From the NCBI GenBank assembly GCA_964462985.1, contig CAYXAA010000003.1, positions 1-64,000 of the forward strand: 64,000 bases of DNA, read 5' to 3'. The notes beneath the pieces were generated by a model. The model saw only the letters and a list, made by a program, of their open reading frames with translations, did no database searches and was not told where the DNA came from. Positions within the stretch are counted from its first letter, which is position 1. Each line of letters opens with the position of its first letter. Shown here one piece after another: positions 18,288-27,878 of the stretch. The DNA comes from CAYXAA01 sp964462985 (GTDB lineage: Bacteria; Pseudomonadota; Alphaproteobacteria; Rhizobiales; Stappiaceae). The position numbers and the translations under genes are program-made.

Positions 18288-19067
18288 ATGACCATCGGAA
18301 CAGGAGCCACACACGGAGCGGTCGCCCTCGTGACCGGTGCGGCGCGCCGGATCGGCGCGGCCATCGCGACCGATCTCGCCGCCCGGGGTTTTGCGGTCGC
18401 GATCCATGCCAACCGGTCGATCACCCAGGCCGAGGCGCTGGCGCGCTCGATTGCCGAGTCCGGCGGCCGCGCCGCCGCATTCCGTGCCGACCTGAGGGAT
18501 CCGGCCGCGCTCGAAAGCCTGGTCGCGGAGGCAGCTGCCACCCTCGGCCCGGTTCGGCTTCTCGTCAACAATGCCTCGGTATTCCAGCCGGACGGGATCG
18601 GCACGCTCACCGTGGAGCGTTTCGACGAGAACCACGCCGTGCACGTGCGGGCGCCGGTGTTTCTCGCCCAGGCCTTCGCCGACCGCCTGCCGCGCACCTC
18701 CGGCGGCCTCATCGTCAACATCGTCGATCAGCGGGTGCTGAAGCCGACGCCGCAGTTCCTGTCCTACGCGATCTCAAAGGCGGCGCTTTGGTCGGCGACC
18801 CGGATGCTGGCACAGGGCCTTGCACCCCGGATACGCGTGAACGCGATCGGCCCCGGGCCAACGCTGCCGAACGAGCGCCAGACGGCTGACGACTTTGCCC
18901 GTCAGGCCGCAGCGGTGCTGCTTGGACGCGGGCCCGACCTTGGCGACTTCGGCCGCACCATCGCCTATCTATGGGATACGCCATCGATCACGGGACAGCT
19001 GATCACGATCGACGGCGGACAGCATCTGGCCTGGGAAACGCCCGATATTGTCGGCATGACGGAATGA
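18288..19067 (+). CDS. SDR family oxidoreductase, FolM/pteridine reductase-like
   Basis: 259 residues, classical short-chain dehydrogenase. TGAARRIG (residues 16-23) is the nucleotide-binding loop, with Arg residues of the kind seen in NADPH-dependent pteridine reductases. NNASVFQPD, and the YAISK catalytic Tyr/Lys pair, follow. The C-terminus ends GQLITIDGGQHLAWETPD. It may reduce dihydromonapterin or another pterin; the substrate is inferred from family likeness. The stop overlaps the ATG of uvrC (ATGA). Confidence 0.88.
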   Translation: MTIGTGATHGAVALVTGAARRIGAAIATDLAARGFAVAIHANRSITQAEALARSIAESGGRAAAFRADLRDPAALESLVAEAAATLGPVRLLVNNASVFQPDGIGTLTVERFDENHAVHVRAPVFLAQAFADRLPRTSGGLIVNIVDQRVLKPTPQFLSYAISKAALWSATRMLAQGLAPRIRVNAIGPGPTLPNERQTADDFARQAAAVLLGRGPDLGDFGRTIAYLWDTPSITGQLITIDGGQHLAWETPDIVGMTE

Positions 19068-21127
19068 GTACAAGGAAGCACAAGGCAGCCGGCGACATGC
19101 CGGAGCAGGCGGAGGAGGTGATCGAGACCCTGGCAGACAACGCGTCGGCCGCGATCACCTTCGAGAGCGATCCGGCGCCGCTCGCACCGGAGGCGCGGGG
19201 CGTCGACGTGATCGCTCATGCCGTGAAGCGGCTGCCGCTCGGTCCGGGCGTCTATCGCATGCTCGACGAGAACGGCGATGTTCTCTACGTCGGCAAGGCC
19301 CGGTCGCTGAAGAAGCGGGTGACGAGTTACACCCGGCTGCAGGGCCAGTCCAACCGGTTGATGCGGATGATCCTGGCGACGGCGTCGATGGAGTTCGTCA
19401 CCACCCGTACGGAAACCGAGGCGCTGCTGCTGGAGGCCAACCTGATCAAGCGCCTCCGGCCGCGTTTCAACGTGCTGCTGCGCGACGACAAGTCGTTTCC
19501 CTATATTCTGGTGACGGGAGACCACGATGCCCCGGCGCTGGTCAAGCACCGGGGGGCACGCCGGCGCCGGGGCGCCTATTTCGGTCCCTTTGCCTCCGCC
19601 GGCGCCGTCGGCCGCACGATCAACGCCCTGCAGAAGGCGTTCCTGATCCGCACATGCTCCGACAGCTACTACGCCAACCGGACGCGGCCCTGCCTGCTCT
19701 ACCAGATCAAGCGCTGCTCCGCGCCCTGCACCGGCGAGATCGCGCTGGAGGACTACGCCGGCCTCGTCGCCGAAGCCAAGGCCTTCCTCTCCGGCAAGAG
19801 CCAGATGATCAAGACCGAACTGGCGGCGCAGATGGAAGCGGCGTCGGAACGGCTCGACTTCGAGCAGGCCGCCGTCTATCGCGATCGCCTGGCGGCGCTG
19901 TCGCACGTGCAGTCGCACCAGGGCATCAACCCTCAGAGCGTCGAGGAGGCCGACGTCTTCGCCATCCATCAGGAAGGCGGCCAGAGCTGCATTCAGGTGT
20001 TCTTCTTCCGCACCGGGCAGAACTGGGGCAATCACGCCCATTTCCCCAGGGCCGACAAGTCGGTCGAGGAAGCCGAGGTGCTGGAGAGCTTCCTTGCCCA
20101 GTTCTACGATGACAAGCCCTGTCCCCGGCTCGTCCTGCTGTCGCATCCGATCGAAGAGCAGGACCTGCTCGCCCGGGCCCTGTCGGAACGGTCCGGGCAC
20201 AAGGTCGAGGTTGCCGTGCCGCGTCGCGGCGAGAAGAAGGACCTCGTCGATCACGCCCTCAAGAACGCCCGCGAAGCCCTCGGCCGCCGCCTTGCGGAGA
20301 CTTCGAGCCAGGCCCGCCTGCTCAGGGGCGTTGCCGAGGTCTTCGGCCTTCCCGCCCCGCCGCGCCGCATCGAGGTCTACGACAACTCGCACATCATGGG
20401 CACCAATGCCGTCGGCGGCATGATCGTCGCCGGGCCTGAAGGCTTCGCAAAGGGTCAATACCGCAAGTTCAACATCAAGTCGGAAGAGATCACCCCCGGC
20501 GACGACTACGGCATGATGCGCGAGGTGCTGACGCGGCGCTTCTCCCGCCTGCTCAAGGAGCACGGCGACGAGCGTCCGCGGACCAGGCCGGCGGCCGGCT
20601 TCGCCGACGCCGCAGCCGAGGCCATTGACCACGACCCCGACGAGGCGGCGGACGCCACCGCCGCAGCGGGCGAAATGCCGGCGTGGCCGGATCTTGTGTT
20701 CATCGACGGTGGCCAGGGGCAGCTGGCGGCGGCGCAGGAAACCCTTGCGGCACTTGGCATTGCCGACGTGCCTCTGGTCGGCATCGCCAAGGGGCCGGAT
20801 CGTGACGCAGGCCGCGAGAAATTCTTCATGGCCGGCCGGCCCTCCTTCATGCTGCCGGAACGGGATCCGGTGCTTTATTTCGTCCAGCGCCTGCGCGACG
20901 AGGCCCACCGTTTCGCCGTCGGCTCACACCGTGCCCGGCGCAAGAAGGACATTGCCCGCAGCCCGCTCGACGAGATCGCCGGCATCGGGCCGACGCGCAA
21001 GCGCGCCCTCCTGCGCCACTTCGGCACGGCCAAGGCCGTGTCAAAGGCGGGCATCGAGGATCTCGTTGCGGTGCCCGGCATCTCCGAAGCCGTCGCGAAG
21101 ATGATCTACGATCACTTCCACGAGTAG
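19064..21127 (+). CDS. uvrC: Excinuclease ABC subunit C
   Basis: Dual-incision nuclease of UvrABC repair. 687 residues. Domains in order: a variable N-terminal 45 residues; GIY-YIG nuclease (GVYRMLDENGDVLYVGKA, RSLKKRVTSY) making the 3' incision; a Cys-containing segment (CLLYQIKRCSAPC); UVR domain (FEQAAVYRDRL); RNase H-like domain (YDNSHIMGTNAVGGM, DLVFIDGGQGQL) making the 5' incision, with an acidic insertion at about 510-540; and C-terminal tandem HhH (IAGIGPTRKRALLRHFG, VPGISEAVAKMIYDH). Start overlaps the SDR stop. In related genomes pgsA usually follows directly; here it lies 7.7 kb on. Confidence 0.97.
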   Translation: MSTRKHKAAGDMPEQAEEVIETLADNASAAITFESDPAPLAPEARGVDVIAHAVKRLPLGPGVYRMLDENGDVLYVGKARSLKKRVTSYTRLQGQSNRLMRMILATASMEFVTTRTETEALLLEANLIKRLRPRFNVLLRDDKSFPYILVTGDHDAPALVKHRGARRRRGAYFGPFASAGAVGRTINALQKAFLIRTCSDSYYANRTRPCLLYQIKRCSAPCTGEIALEDYAGLVAEAKAFLSGKSQMIKTELAAQMEAASERLDFEQAAVYRDRLAALSHVQSHQGINPQSVEEADVFAIHQEGGQSCIQVFFFRTGQNWGNHAHFPRADKSVEEAEVLESFLAQFYDDKPCPRLVLLSHPIEEQDLLARALSERSGHKVEVAVPRRGEKKDLVDHALKNAREALGRRLAETSSQARLLRGVAEVFGLPAPPRRIEVYDNSHIMGTNAVGGMIVAGPEGFAKGQYRKFNIKSEEITPGDDYGMMREVLTRRFSRLLKEHGDERPRTRPAAGFADAAAEAIDHDPDEAADATAAAGEMPAWPDLVFIDGGQGQLAAAQETLAALGIADVPLVGIAKGPDRDAGREKFFMAGRPSFMLPERDPVLYFVQRLRDEAHRFAVGSHRARRKKDIARSPLDEIAGIGPTRKRALLRHFGTAKAVSKAGIEDLVAVPGISEAVAKMIYDHFHE

Positions 21128-21409
21128 CTGGAACGGCCGCCTCACGGCGCTGCGCCGCTCCGGTCGGAGCTGGCGGTCGAAAATGTGTATCGAAATGTAA
21201 CCAGAGCGCGCTTCGCCGAGATCCGGCCATTTTCTGCGCAAATCTTCTGCTCGAAATGGTTCTGTCGATGCTGACCCACCACCTTTGAGTTCAATCAAGG
21301 TTCGAGGCATGCAGCCGCCACGCCAGGCGGGAAGCAGCAGGTTTCCTGGCATCCGGTCGATGGCTTCGTGCGTCGCGTCGGGTTGGTTGACCAGCCGGGA
21401 AACCATCCC

Positions 21410-23005
21410 ATGAGAAACGTGATTCACCGCCCAAGCCCTGCAGTGCTGGAACGAGCGATCGCACTGCACAGGTCCGGCCGATTCGCCGAGGCCCTGCCGC
21501 TCTACCACGAGGCTCTTGTCGCCGACCCGCGCAGCGCCCCCGCCAACCAGGCCGTCGGCATGGAAGCCCTTTTGGCCGGCGACCATGTCCGCGCCGTCGA
21601 GCACCTGCAGCGCGCCGCGGCAGCAGCACCGAAGGACGGATTTGTCCAGGGTCACTACGGATCCGCCCTGCTCATGAACGGCCAAGCCAAGAAGGCCGTC
21701 GCCGTGCTGGAAAAGGCGGTCCGGCTGACGCGCGGTGCCGCGCCGGTGCTGGCCCATCTCGGAGACGGCTACAGGATGCTGCGCCAGCCGGCCAAAGCCC
21801 GCTCTGCCTACCGCCGGGCACTCGAGGCTGACCCCGAAAACGGCGGTGCCCTCGTCGGCCTCGGCCAGGTCGAGCTCGCACTCGGCGATCGCAGCGCTGC
21901 GGAAACCGCGTTCCGCCGTGCCATCGCGCTGAAGAAGGCGCTCCCCACCGCCTACTTCAAGCTGGCCGGCCTGCAGCGTCACAACACGGTTCCGCCGGAG
22001 CTGGCGGAAATCGAGACCCTGATTGCGAAGCTCGAGCCTGAGGGACCGTCCCAGGCCGTCGCCGACCTGCACTGGGCCGCGGGAAAGATCCTCGACGATC
22101 TCGGCGAGGTCGATCGTGCCATGCCGCATTTCGACGCCTCACGCGCGATGGCGCATCCGCCTTATGACATCGATCGCTACCGCGCCTTCGTTGCGGCGAT
22201 GAGCCGGCACTTCGACGCCGCCTATTTCGAGTCGCATCGCTCCGTTGGCGTCGACTCCGAGCGACCTGTCTTCGTCTTCGGCATGCCCCGATCGGGAACC
22301 ACCCTGGTCGAACAGATCATAGCCCGGCACCCGCAGGCCGCCGGTGCCGGCGAACTGCCCTTCTTCCACGCGCTGCACCGGAGCGTCGGATTCGAGCACG
22401 GTACGCCAGACGCCTATATCGCCGCGATTCAGTCGCTGACGAGTGGGGACCTGCGCACCTTTTCGAGGCGCTACCTTGCGCAACTCGAAGCGATCGGCGG
22501 CAAGGCGCGGCGCGTGGTGGACAAGCTGCCGCACAATTTCGAGGCGCTGTGGCTGCTCGCCATCCTGTTTCCCAAGGCAACGTTCATCCACTGCCGGCGC
22601 GAACCGCTCGACACCTGCGTCTCAATCCTCACCAGCCCGCTTGGCCGCGACCATGACTACAGCCGCGACCAACCGACACTCGGCGCCTATTATCGGCAAT
22701 ACGAAACCTTGATGGCACATTGGCGGCGCGTTCTCCCGATCGAGATTCGCGAGCAATCCTACGAGGCCCTGGTCGAACGTCCGGACAAGGAGATCCCAGC
22801 GCTGATCGAGCAGGTCGGCCTGCCTTGGAACGACGCCTGTCTGGACCCGAGCAAAGGCCGGGACATGGTGACGACCCTGAGCCAGGTCCAGGTCCGCCAG
22901 CCGATCTATCGCACCGCCATCGCCCGCTGGCGCCGCTACGGCAAACATATCGGCCCGCTCATCGAGGTGCTCGGCAACCCTGAGGATCGTGGCGGTCAGA
23001 CATAG
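21410..23005 (+). CDS. TPR-sulfotransferase, copy 1
   Basis: 531 residues, no signal peptide. The N-terminal half (about 10-190) is a TPR array (RFAEALPLYHEALVADP, AKARSAYRRALEADPENG). The C-terminal half is a PAPS-dependent sulfotransferase of the tyrosylprotein-sulfotransferase-like type: 5'-phosphosulfate loop PVFVFGMPRSGTTLVEQI starting at residue 286, and 3'-phosphate motif HCRREPLDTCVS starting at 394. DKLPHNFEALWLLA and the C-terminal RQPIYRTAIARWRRY are shared with two paralogues downstream. Probably sulfates a protein or glycan acceptor bound by the TPRs; acceptor unknown. Start at ATG 21410; an upstream GTG is less likely. Confidence 0.92.
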   Translation: MRNVIHRPSPAVLERAIALHRSGRFAEALPLYHEALVADPRSAPANQAVGMEALLAGDHVRAVEHLQRAAAAAPKDGFVQGHYGSALLMNGQAKKAVAVLEKAVRLTRGAAPVLAHLGDGYRMLRQPAKARSAYRRALEADPENGGALVGLGQVELALGDRSAAETAFRRAIALKKALPTAYFKLAGLQRHNTVPPELAEIETLIAKLEPEGPSQAVADLHWAAGKILDDLGEVDRAMPHFDASRAMAHPPYDIDRYRAFVAAMSRHFDAAYFESHRSVGVDSERPVFVFGMPRSGTTLVEQIIARHPQAAGAGELPFFHALHRSVGFEHGTPDAYIAAIQSLTSGDLRTFSRRYLAQLEAIGGKARRVVDKLPHNFEALWLLAILFPKATFIHCRREPLDTCVSILTSPLGRDHDYSRDQPTLGAYYRQYETLMAHWRRVLPIEIREQSYEALVERPDKEIPALIEQVGLPWNDACLDPSKGRDMVTTLSQVQVRQPIYRTAIARWRRYGKHIGPLIEVLGNPEDRGGQT

Positions 23006-23110
23006 CGGGGGCGAGCGCGGGTTCTCCCTTGCCTGTCCGGGCACCCGGGCGTAAGTGTCCGACGTACGCGGAGATGTCGACCGTTTCCGCCGACCACGAA
23101 ACTGGCGCGC

Positions 23111-24727
23111 ATGCCCATGTCCGGCCGCCGCCACGACGAGCCTCGCGAGGTTTCCTTGAGCATTGCCGACTTCGAGAAAGCTCTTTCGCTGATGGAGCAG
23201 AAGCGTTTCGACGAAGCCCTGCCGCTGTTGCTCGACCTGCGGACGCTCGACCCGAACAACGCTCGCGTCAATTTCGCCCTCGGCCTGATCGCCTCCGACC
23301 AAGGCGACGACGCCCTTGCAGCACGGTACTTTGAACTTGCCGCCGCCGTCGCAACCGGAAAGGCAATCGTGTTCGAAGCCTTCGCCGGCACGCTGCTCGC
23401 GCTCGGCCGCCTCGACGAGGCGTTGGAAGCCGGGCGCAAGGCCGCAAAGCTCGAGCCGAAGAATCCCCAGGCGCACGCCCGGATCGGAGAGATCTACACC
23501 CGCATGCACCGGCCGGTGCTGGCCGAGCAGGCCTTCCGCAGGGCTCTCCAGCTTGATCCCGACAATCCGGCGGCCCTGGTCGGGCTTGCGGAATTGCAGC
23601 GCTCGACCGGCGACTTTGCCGGCTCAGCCGAAAACTATCGCAAGGCCGTCGCGACCGGAAAGAACTTCGCCCCTGCCTATCTCGGCCTGACCAAGGCAAC
23701 CAAGTTCGAAACCGCGCCGGACGAGCTCAACGAGATCGAGGCGCTGATCGCCGAGCCGGAGCCGAAGAGCCACAAGGAGCTCTCGGCCCTTCACCGGGCC
23801 GCCGGCAAGATCTACCACGACATCGGCGACCTCGAGCGCGCCTTCCAGCACTATGATGCGGCACGGCTGGCGCTCTATCCGCCGTATAACCTGGAGCAGC
23901 GCCGCGCCCTCATCGCGGCGCTCCGCGAAACGCTGACGCCCACGTTCTTCGCGCAGCGCTCGGATATCGCCTTCGAGACCGACAGGCCGGTCTTCGTCGT
24001 CGGCATGCCCCGGTCCGGCACAACGCTGGTCGAACAGATCATCGGACGCCATCCACAGGCCGTCGGCGCCGGCGAGCTGACGTATTTCAACGATGTCTGT
24101 CGCAGCCTCGGCTTCTATTCGGACGACGTGGCCGGCCTGATCCGCCGGATAACGTCACTGGACGAGAGGGACCTGCGCCGCATCGGCCGCAGGTACCTTG
24201 GGTTGCTCGAGTCGATCGACCGCAAAGCAAAGCGCATCGTCGACAAGATGCCGCACAATTTCGAGGCGCTGTGGCTGATTGCGCTGCTGTTCCCGAAAGC
24301 GGCGCTGATCCACTGCCGGCGCAATCCGCTCGATGTCTGCGTCTCGATCCTCACCAACCCGATGACGACGGCTCACGCCTACAGCCGGGACCAGGCGACA
24401 CTGGGCGCATATTATCGGCTTTACGAAGAGCTGATGACGCATTGGCACGCCGTGCTGCCTGTGCTGATCCGCGACCAGTCCTACGAGGCCGTGGTGGCAG
24501 ACCAGGAGGGCGAAAGCCGGGCGCTGATCGAGCACGTCGGCCTTGCGTGGGATGACGCCTGCCTGGAGTTCTACAAGGGCAGCCGTCCAGTCACCACGCT
24601 TTCCGACGAGCAGGTGCGCCGTCCGATCTACAAGTCCGCGGTCGAGCGCTGGCGGCGCTACGAACGCCTGCTTGCGCCTGAGCTTCTTACCCTGGCCGAG
24701 CCGGCCACAGCAAACGGCCACGCATGA
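23111..24727 (+). CDS. TPR-sulfotransferase, copy 2
   Basis: 538 residues with the same architecture as copies 1 and 3: TPR units (RFDEALPLLLDLRTLDP, LAEQAFRRALQLDPDNP), then the sulfotransferase domain with PVFVVGMPRSGTTLVEQI from residue 293 and HCRRNPLDVCVS from residue 401. C-terminal motif RRPIYKSAVERWRRY. The stop overlaps the EEP phosphohydrolase start by 4 bp (ATGA), indicating coupling. An ATG at 23117 is an alternative start. Sulfate donor PAPS is known for the family; the acceptor is not evident. Confidence 0.92.
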   Translation: MPMSGRRHDEPREVSLSIADFEKALSLMEQKRFDEALPLLLDLRTLDPNNARVNFALGLIASDQGDDALAARYFELAAAVATGKAIVFEAFAGTLLALGRLDEALEAGRKAAKLEPKNPQAHARIGEIYTRMHRPVLAEQAFRRALQLDPDNPAALVGLAELQRSTGDFAGSAENYRKAVATGKNFAPAYLGLTKATKFETAPDELNEIEALIAEPEPKSHKELSALHRAAGKIYHDIGDLERAFQHYDAARLALYPPYNLEQRRALIAALRETLTPTFFAQRSDIAFETDRPVFVVGMPRSGTTLVEQIIGRHPQAVGAGELTYFNDVCRSLGFYSDDVAGLIRRITSLDERDLRRIGRRYLGLLESIDRKAKRIVDKMPHNFEALWLIALLFPKAALIHCRRNPLDVCVSILTNPMTTAHAYSRDQATLGAYYRLYEELMTHWHAVLPVLIRDQSYEAVVADQEGESRALIEHVGLAWDDACLEFYKGSRPVTTLSDEQVRRPIYKSAVERWRRYERLLAPELLTLAEPATANGHA

Positions 24728-25809
24728 CGGAACTTCCGGGCGGGGCAACCCGGACCTTTGCGCTGCGCATGGTCCTGCCGTGGCTAGGTGGTTGGATCGC
24801 GGTGCTCGGCGGCGTCGTGGCGGCCGCCCTGTCCCTCGCCCCCTACGTCGCGCCCGGTATCTGGATCGTCGACAATCTCAGCTTCTTTCCGCGCCAGTTC
24901 CTCGCCTGTGCAGCGGCGGCATTGGTGACCGCCCTCATCGCCGCACGTTGGCCGCACCGGCGTCCCTGGCGCTTCCGGACGGCGATCATTCTTCTGGCGG
25001 TCTTGCTGGCGACTGGCACGGTGATGGCCTTTGGCAAGGTGGCTTCGGTCGCTGGCTCGGGCGGGGCCATCGCTGGCGGCAAGCCGCTGCGCATCGCCTC
25101 GATCAATCTGGAAACCCTCTTTCTCGGCAGCGAACGTCTGCTCGCCCTGCTGGAAGACACCCAGCCGGACGTCCTGGTGCTACAGGAGACCGCCTGGCCG
25201 TGGCAGATCGAGGAATGGCAGCAGCGGCACGGCGTCGACAAGATCGCCGGGAATGGCCCGTACCCGGCCCACGTCGCCACCGGCGGGCTGGGCGACGTGG
25301 TCGTGTTCTCGCGCTACCCGATCCGCTCCATGGCCGCCGTCGAGCCCGCTATCCCCGCGCCGCACCGCCGCGTTGGCATCCGTGAATTCCTCGACCTGGA
25401 GCTCGACGTCGACGGCAGCCCGCTGCGCCTGATCGCCGTTCATCCCGCGAGCCCCCGCTCCGCAGGACGCTGGCGCGCACGTCAGGCCTATTTCAAGGCG
25501 CTCGATGCCAGGCTCGGGTGGTCTGTACAGCCCGGGGAGGTTCCGCTGATCATCATAGGTGACTGGAACCTGTCGCCCTGGTCCGTTCACTTTTCCAGGT
25601 TCCTAGGCCGCCATGCCCTGAGGACCGCCTTCCCCGACAGTTTTCCGCAGACCACGCGATTCTTTTTCGACTACCGTCTCAGCCGGATCTTCGGAGCGGT
25701 GGTCGATCATGTTGCGGCATCGTCGGAAATCGTTTTCGGCGCCGTTGCGATTGGCCCGGACATTGGCTCCGACCACCTGCCGCTGGTGGTCGATATCACC
25801 CTGCCGTGA
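24724..25809 (+). CDS. Membrane-anchored endonuclease/exonuclease/phosphatase family protein
   Basis: 361 residues. Three hydrophobic N-terminal helices (about 15-110) resemble the YafD/endonuclease-like membrane EEP proteins. The EEP catalytic domain follows with N128 in SINLET, E155 in LQET, the VHPASP His, G279-D280-W281-N282 and S349-D350-H351, so the metal/phosphate active site appears complete. It is likely to be a phosphoesterase facing the periplasm. Sandwiched between two sulfotransferase genes and coupled to copy 2; it might process a phosphorylated or sulfated product, but this is inference. Confidence 0.9.
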   Translation: MTELPGGATRTFALRMVLPWLGGWIAVLGGVVAAALSLAPYVAPGIWIVDNLSFFPRQFLACAAAALVTALIAARWPHRRPWRFRTAIILLAVLLATGTVMAFGKVASVAGSGGAIAGGKPLRIASINLETLFLGSERLLALLEDTQPDVLVLQETAWPWQIEEWQQRHGVDKIAGNGPYPAHVATGGLGDVVVFSRYPIRSMAAVEPAIPAPHRRVGIREFLDLELDVDGSPLRLIAVHPASPRSAGRWRARQAYFKALDARLGWSVQPGEVPLIIIGDWNLSPWSVHFSRFLGRHALRTAFPDSFPQTTRFFFDYRLSRIFGAVVDHVAASSEIVFGAVAIGPDIGSDHLPLVVDITLP

Positions 25810-25980
25810 CAGCCTCTCAGAGGGCTGCGCAGCGGCGGCCCCGGTCGCTTCGCCCGATTTTTGCCTTAATAATGCCCCATTTCAACCTCGATCGGGGTCG
25901 ATCTATGCGCGATTTTCCATATGCTGGCCGGCGCGGGCGTTGGCTATGCCCACGGCTGCCGGTCCGCCGGAGGACTCCCC

Positions 25981-27588
25981 ATGACGGCCTATAGCGACGG
26001 ATTGATCAGACGCGCCCTCGCCCATCAGCATCAGGGGGATCTCGCCGAGGCCGTGCCCCTGTTTCAGGAAGCACTGCGGATTGACCCGAAAAATCCGCAG
26101 GCCCATTTCTCGCTCGGTGTCGCCGCCCGCGCGGCCGGCCATCTCGACGTGGCGATCTTCCATCTGCGCAAGGCGGCCGCCGTCGCCAAGAAGGACGCCA
26201 ATGTTCATCAGCAGCTCGGGCTGGCCCTGCTGACGGGCGGTGCCTATGACGACGCGGCCGAGGCCCTGCAGAAGGCGGCAACCCTTGATCGATGGAATGC
26301 CGAAAGCCGCGCCTACCTCGGCGACGTCCGCCGCCTGCAGCATCGCGCGGTCCTGGCCGAGCAGGCCTACGACCAGGCCCTGAAGCTCGACCCGGAGAAT
26401 GGCGCCGCCCTGGTTGGACAGGGTCAGCTTCACCTGTCGCTCGGCCGCTTCGACGCTGCCGAAGACTGTTTCCGGCGCGCAATTGCCCTCGGCAAGGAAC
26501 TGCCGACCGCCTACTACCGGCTCTCCACGATCCGGACCTTTGAAGCCGCACCTGCCGAGCTCACGGACATCGAGCGCCTGATCGAGGACGGCCGCGGGCT
26601 TCATCCGCGCGATCTCGCCGACCTGCACTGGGCTGCCGGCAAGATTCGCGACGACATCGGCGAGGCGGACCGCGCCTTCGACCATTATGAAAAGGCCCGC
26701 GAGCTGGTCTATCCCCCGTTCGATGCCGCAAAACACCACGACCGCATGGCGGCCCTCAAGGAGCTCACCGGCCCCGAGTTCTTCCGTCAGCGCGCTGGGC
26801 TTGGCTCGGACAGCCAGCGGCCGGTGTTCGTCTTTGGCATGCCGCGCTCCGGCACGACGCTGGTCGAACAGATCATTGCCCGGCATTCGAAGGCGACCGG
26901 CGCCGGCGAACTGCCCTTCTTCCACGACATCAACCGCGAACTCGGCTTCGTCGGCGGCCGGCCCGAGGACATGGTGAAGCGGATCACCGCGCTCGGCGAG
27001 AAGGATCTTCGCCGCTATGCCCGCCGCTATCTTGCTGTTCTGCAGGCGGTCGACGGCCGGGCGGAACGGGTTGTCGACAAGATGCCGCACAACTTCGAGA
27101 GCCTGTGGCTGCTGGCGATCCTGTTCCCCAACGCCACCTTCGTTCACACCACCCGCAGCCCGGCCGACACGTGCGTCTCGCTGCTGTGCCACCCCTTCAA
27201 CCCGACCCACAGCTACAACCGCCGCCAGGATCTGCTCGGCGGCTACTACCGCGAATATGCGGCTCTGATGGAACATTGGGCCGAGGTGCTCCCGGTCGAG
27301 ATGCGGGTGCAGAGTTACGAGCGGCTCGTGTTTGATCAGGAGGCCGAAAGCCGCGCCCTCATCAGGCACGTTGGACTTGCCTGGGAAGACCGCTGTCTGG
27401 AGTTCTACAAGGGCGAGCGGCCCGTTACGACCTTCTCCGAAACGCAGGTCCGCAGGCCGATCTTCAAGAGCTCCGTCGAACGCTGGCGCCGCTACCGCAA
27501 CCGGCTCGACCCGCTGTTCGCGGCCCTCGGCGACCTGGCGCCGCCCGAGATCACGAGCCCTTCCGAGACCGAGGAATCTAAGACATGA
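25981..27588 (+). CDS. TPR-sulfotransferase, copy 3
   Basis: 535 residues. TPR array (DLAEAVPLFQEALRIDPKNP, VLAEQAYDQALKLDPENG) followed by the sulfotransferase domain with PVFVFGMPRSGTTLVEQI from residue 281. The 3'-phosphate motif is HTTRSPADTCVS from residue 389, diverged from the HCRR form of copies 1 and 2. C-terminal RRPIFKSSVERWRRY. Start chosen at ATG 25981; a farther ATG at 25921 adds a Gly-rich stretch not shared with paralogues. The stop overlaps the HlyU-like gene by 4 bp (ATGA). Confidence 0.92.
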   Translation: MTAYSDGLIRRALAHQHQGDLAEAVPLFQEALRIDPKNPQAHFSLGVAARAAGHLDVAIFHLRKAAAVAKKDANVHQQLGLALLTGGAYDDAAEALQKAATLDRWNAESRAYLGDVRRLQHRAVLAEQAYDQALKLDPENGAALVGQGQLHLSLGRFDAAEDCFRRAIALGKELPTAYYRLSTIRTFEAAPAELTDIERLIEDGRGLHPRDLADLHWAAGKIRDDIGEADRAFDHYEKARELVYPPFDAAKHHDRMAALKELTGPEFFRQRAGLGSDSQRPVFVFGMPRSGTTLVEQIIARHSKATGAGELPFFHDINRELGFVGGRPEDMVKRITALGEKDLRRYARRYLAVLQAVDGRAERVVDKMPHNFESLWLLAILFPNATFVHTTRSPADTCVSLLCHPFNPTHSYNRRQDLLGGYYREYAALMEHWAEVLPVEMRVQSYERLVFDQEAESRALIRHVGLAWEDRCLEFYKGERPVTTFSETQVRRPIFKSSVERWRRYRNRLDPLFAALGDLAPPEITSPSETEESKT

Positions 27589-27875
27589 TCGGCAAGCTGT
27601 TTTCGAAGCTGTTCGGGGGTGGTCAAGAGGAAGTCGCCGAGACCCCGCCGGCCACCGAGTACAAGGGCTTTTCCATCCAGCCGACGCCGAAGAACACCGG
27701 CACCCAGTGGCAGGTTGCTGGTGTCATCATCCGCGAGATGGCCGACGGCCAGCGGCGCGAGGAATCCTTCATTCGCGCCGACACCTGCACGAGCCGCGAC
27801 GAGGCCGTCGAGATGATCGTCCGCAAGGCCAAGCAGATCATCGACGAGCGCGGGGCGAGATTTCTGGCGGACTGA
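27585..27875 (+). CDS. HlyU family protein
   Basis: 96 residues. Starts MIGKLFSKLFGGG and contains TEYKGFSIQPTPKN, REESFIRADTCTSRDEAVEMIVRKAKQI and DERGARFL, the pattern of the PF10115 HlyU family. In Vibrio HlyU is an unrelated winged-helix activator of hemolysin genes; the PF10115 proteins of alphaproteobacteria share only the name and their function is unclear. Coupled to sulfotransferase copy 3 by ATGA overlap. Confidence 0.85.
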   Translation: MIGKLFSKLFGGGQEEVAETPPATEYKGFSIQPTPKNTGTQWQVAGVIIREMADGQRREESFIRADTCTSRDEAVEMIVRKAKQIIDERGARFLAD

Positions 27876-27878
27876 CGC

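Noticed and set aside
18965..20908. 647-codon ORF opposite uvrC
   Set aside because: Antisense shadow of uvrC caused by high GC; no recognisable motif.
25903..27369. 488-codon ORF opposite sulfotransferase copy 3
   Set aside because: Antisense shadow; the sulfotransferase frame has complete family motifs.
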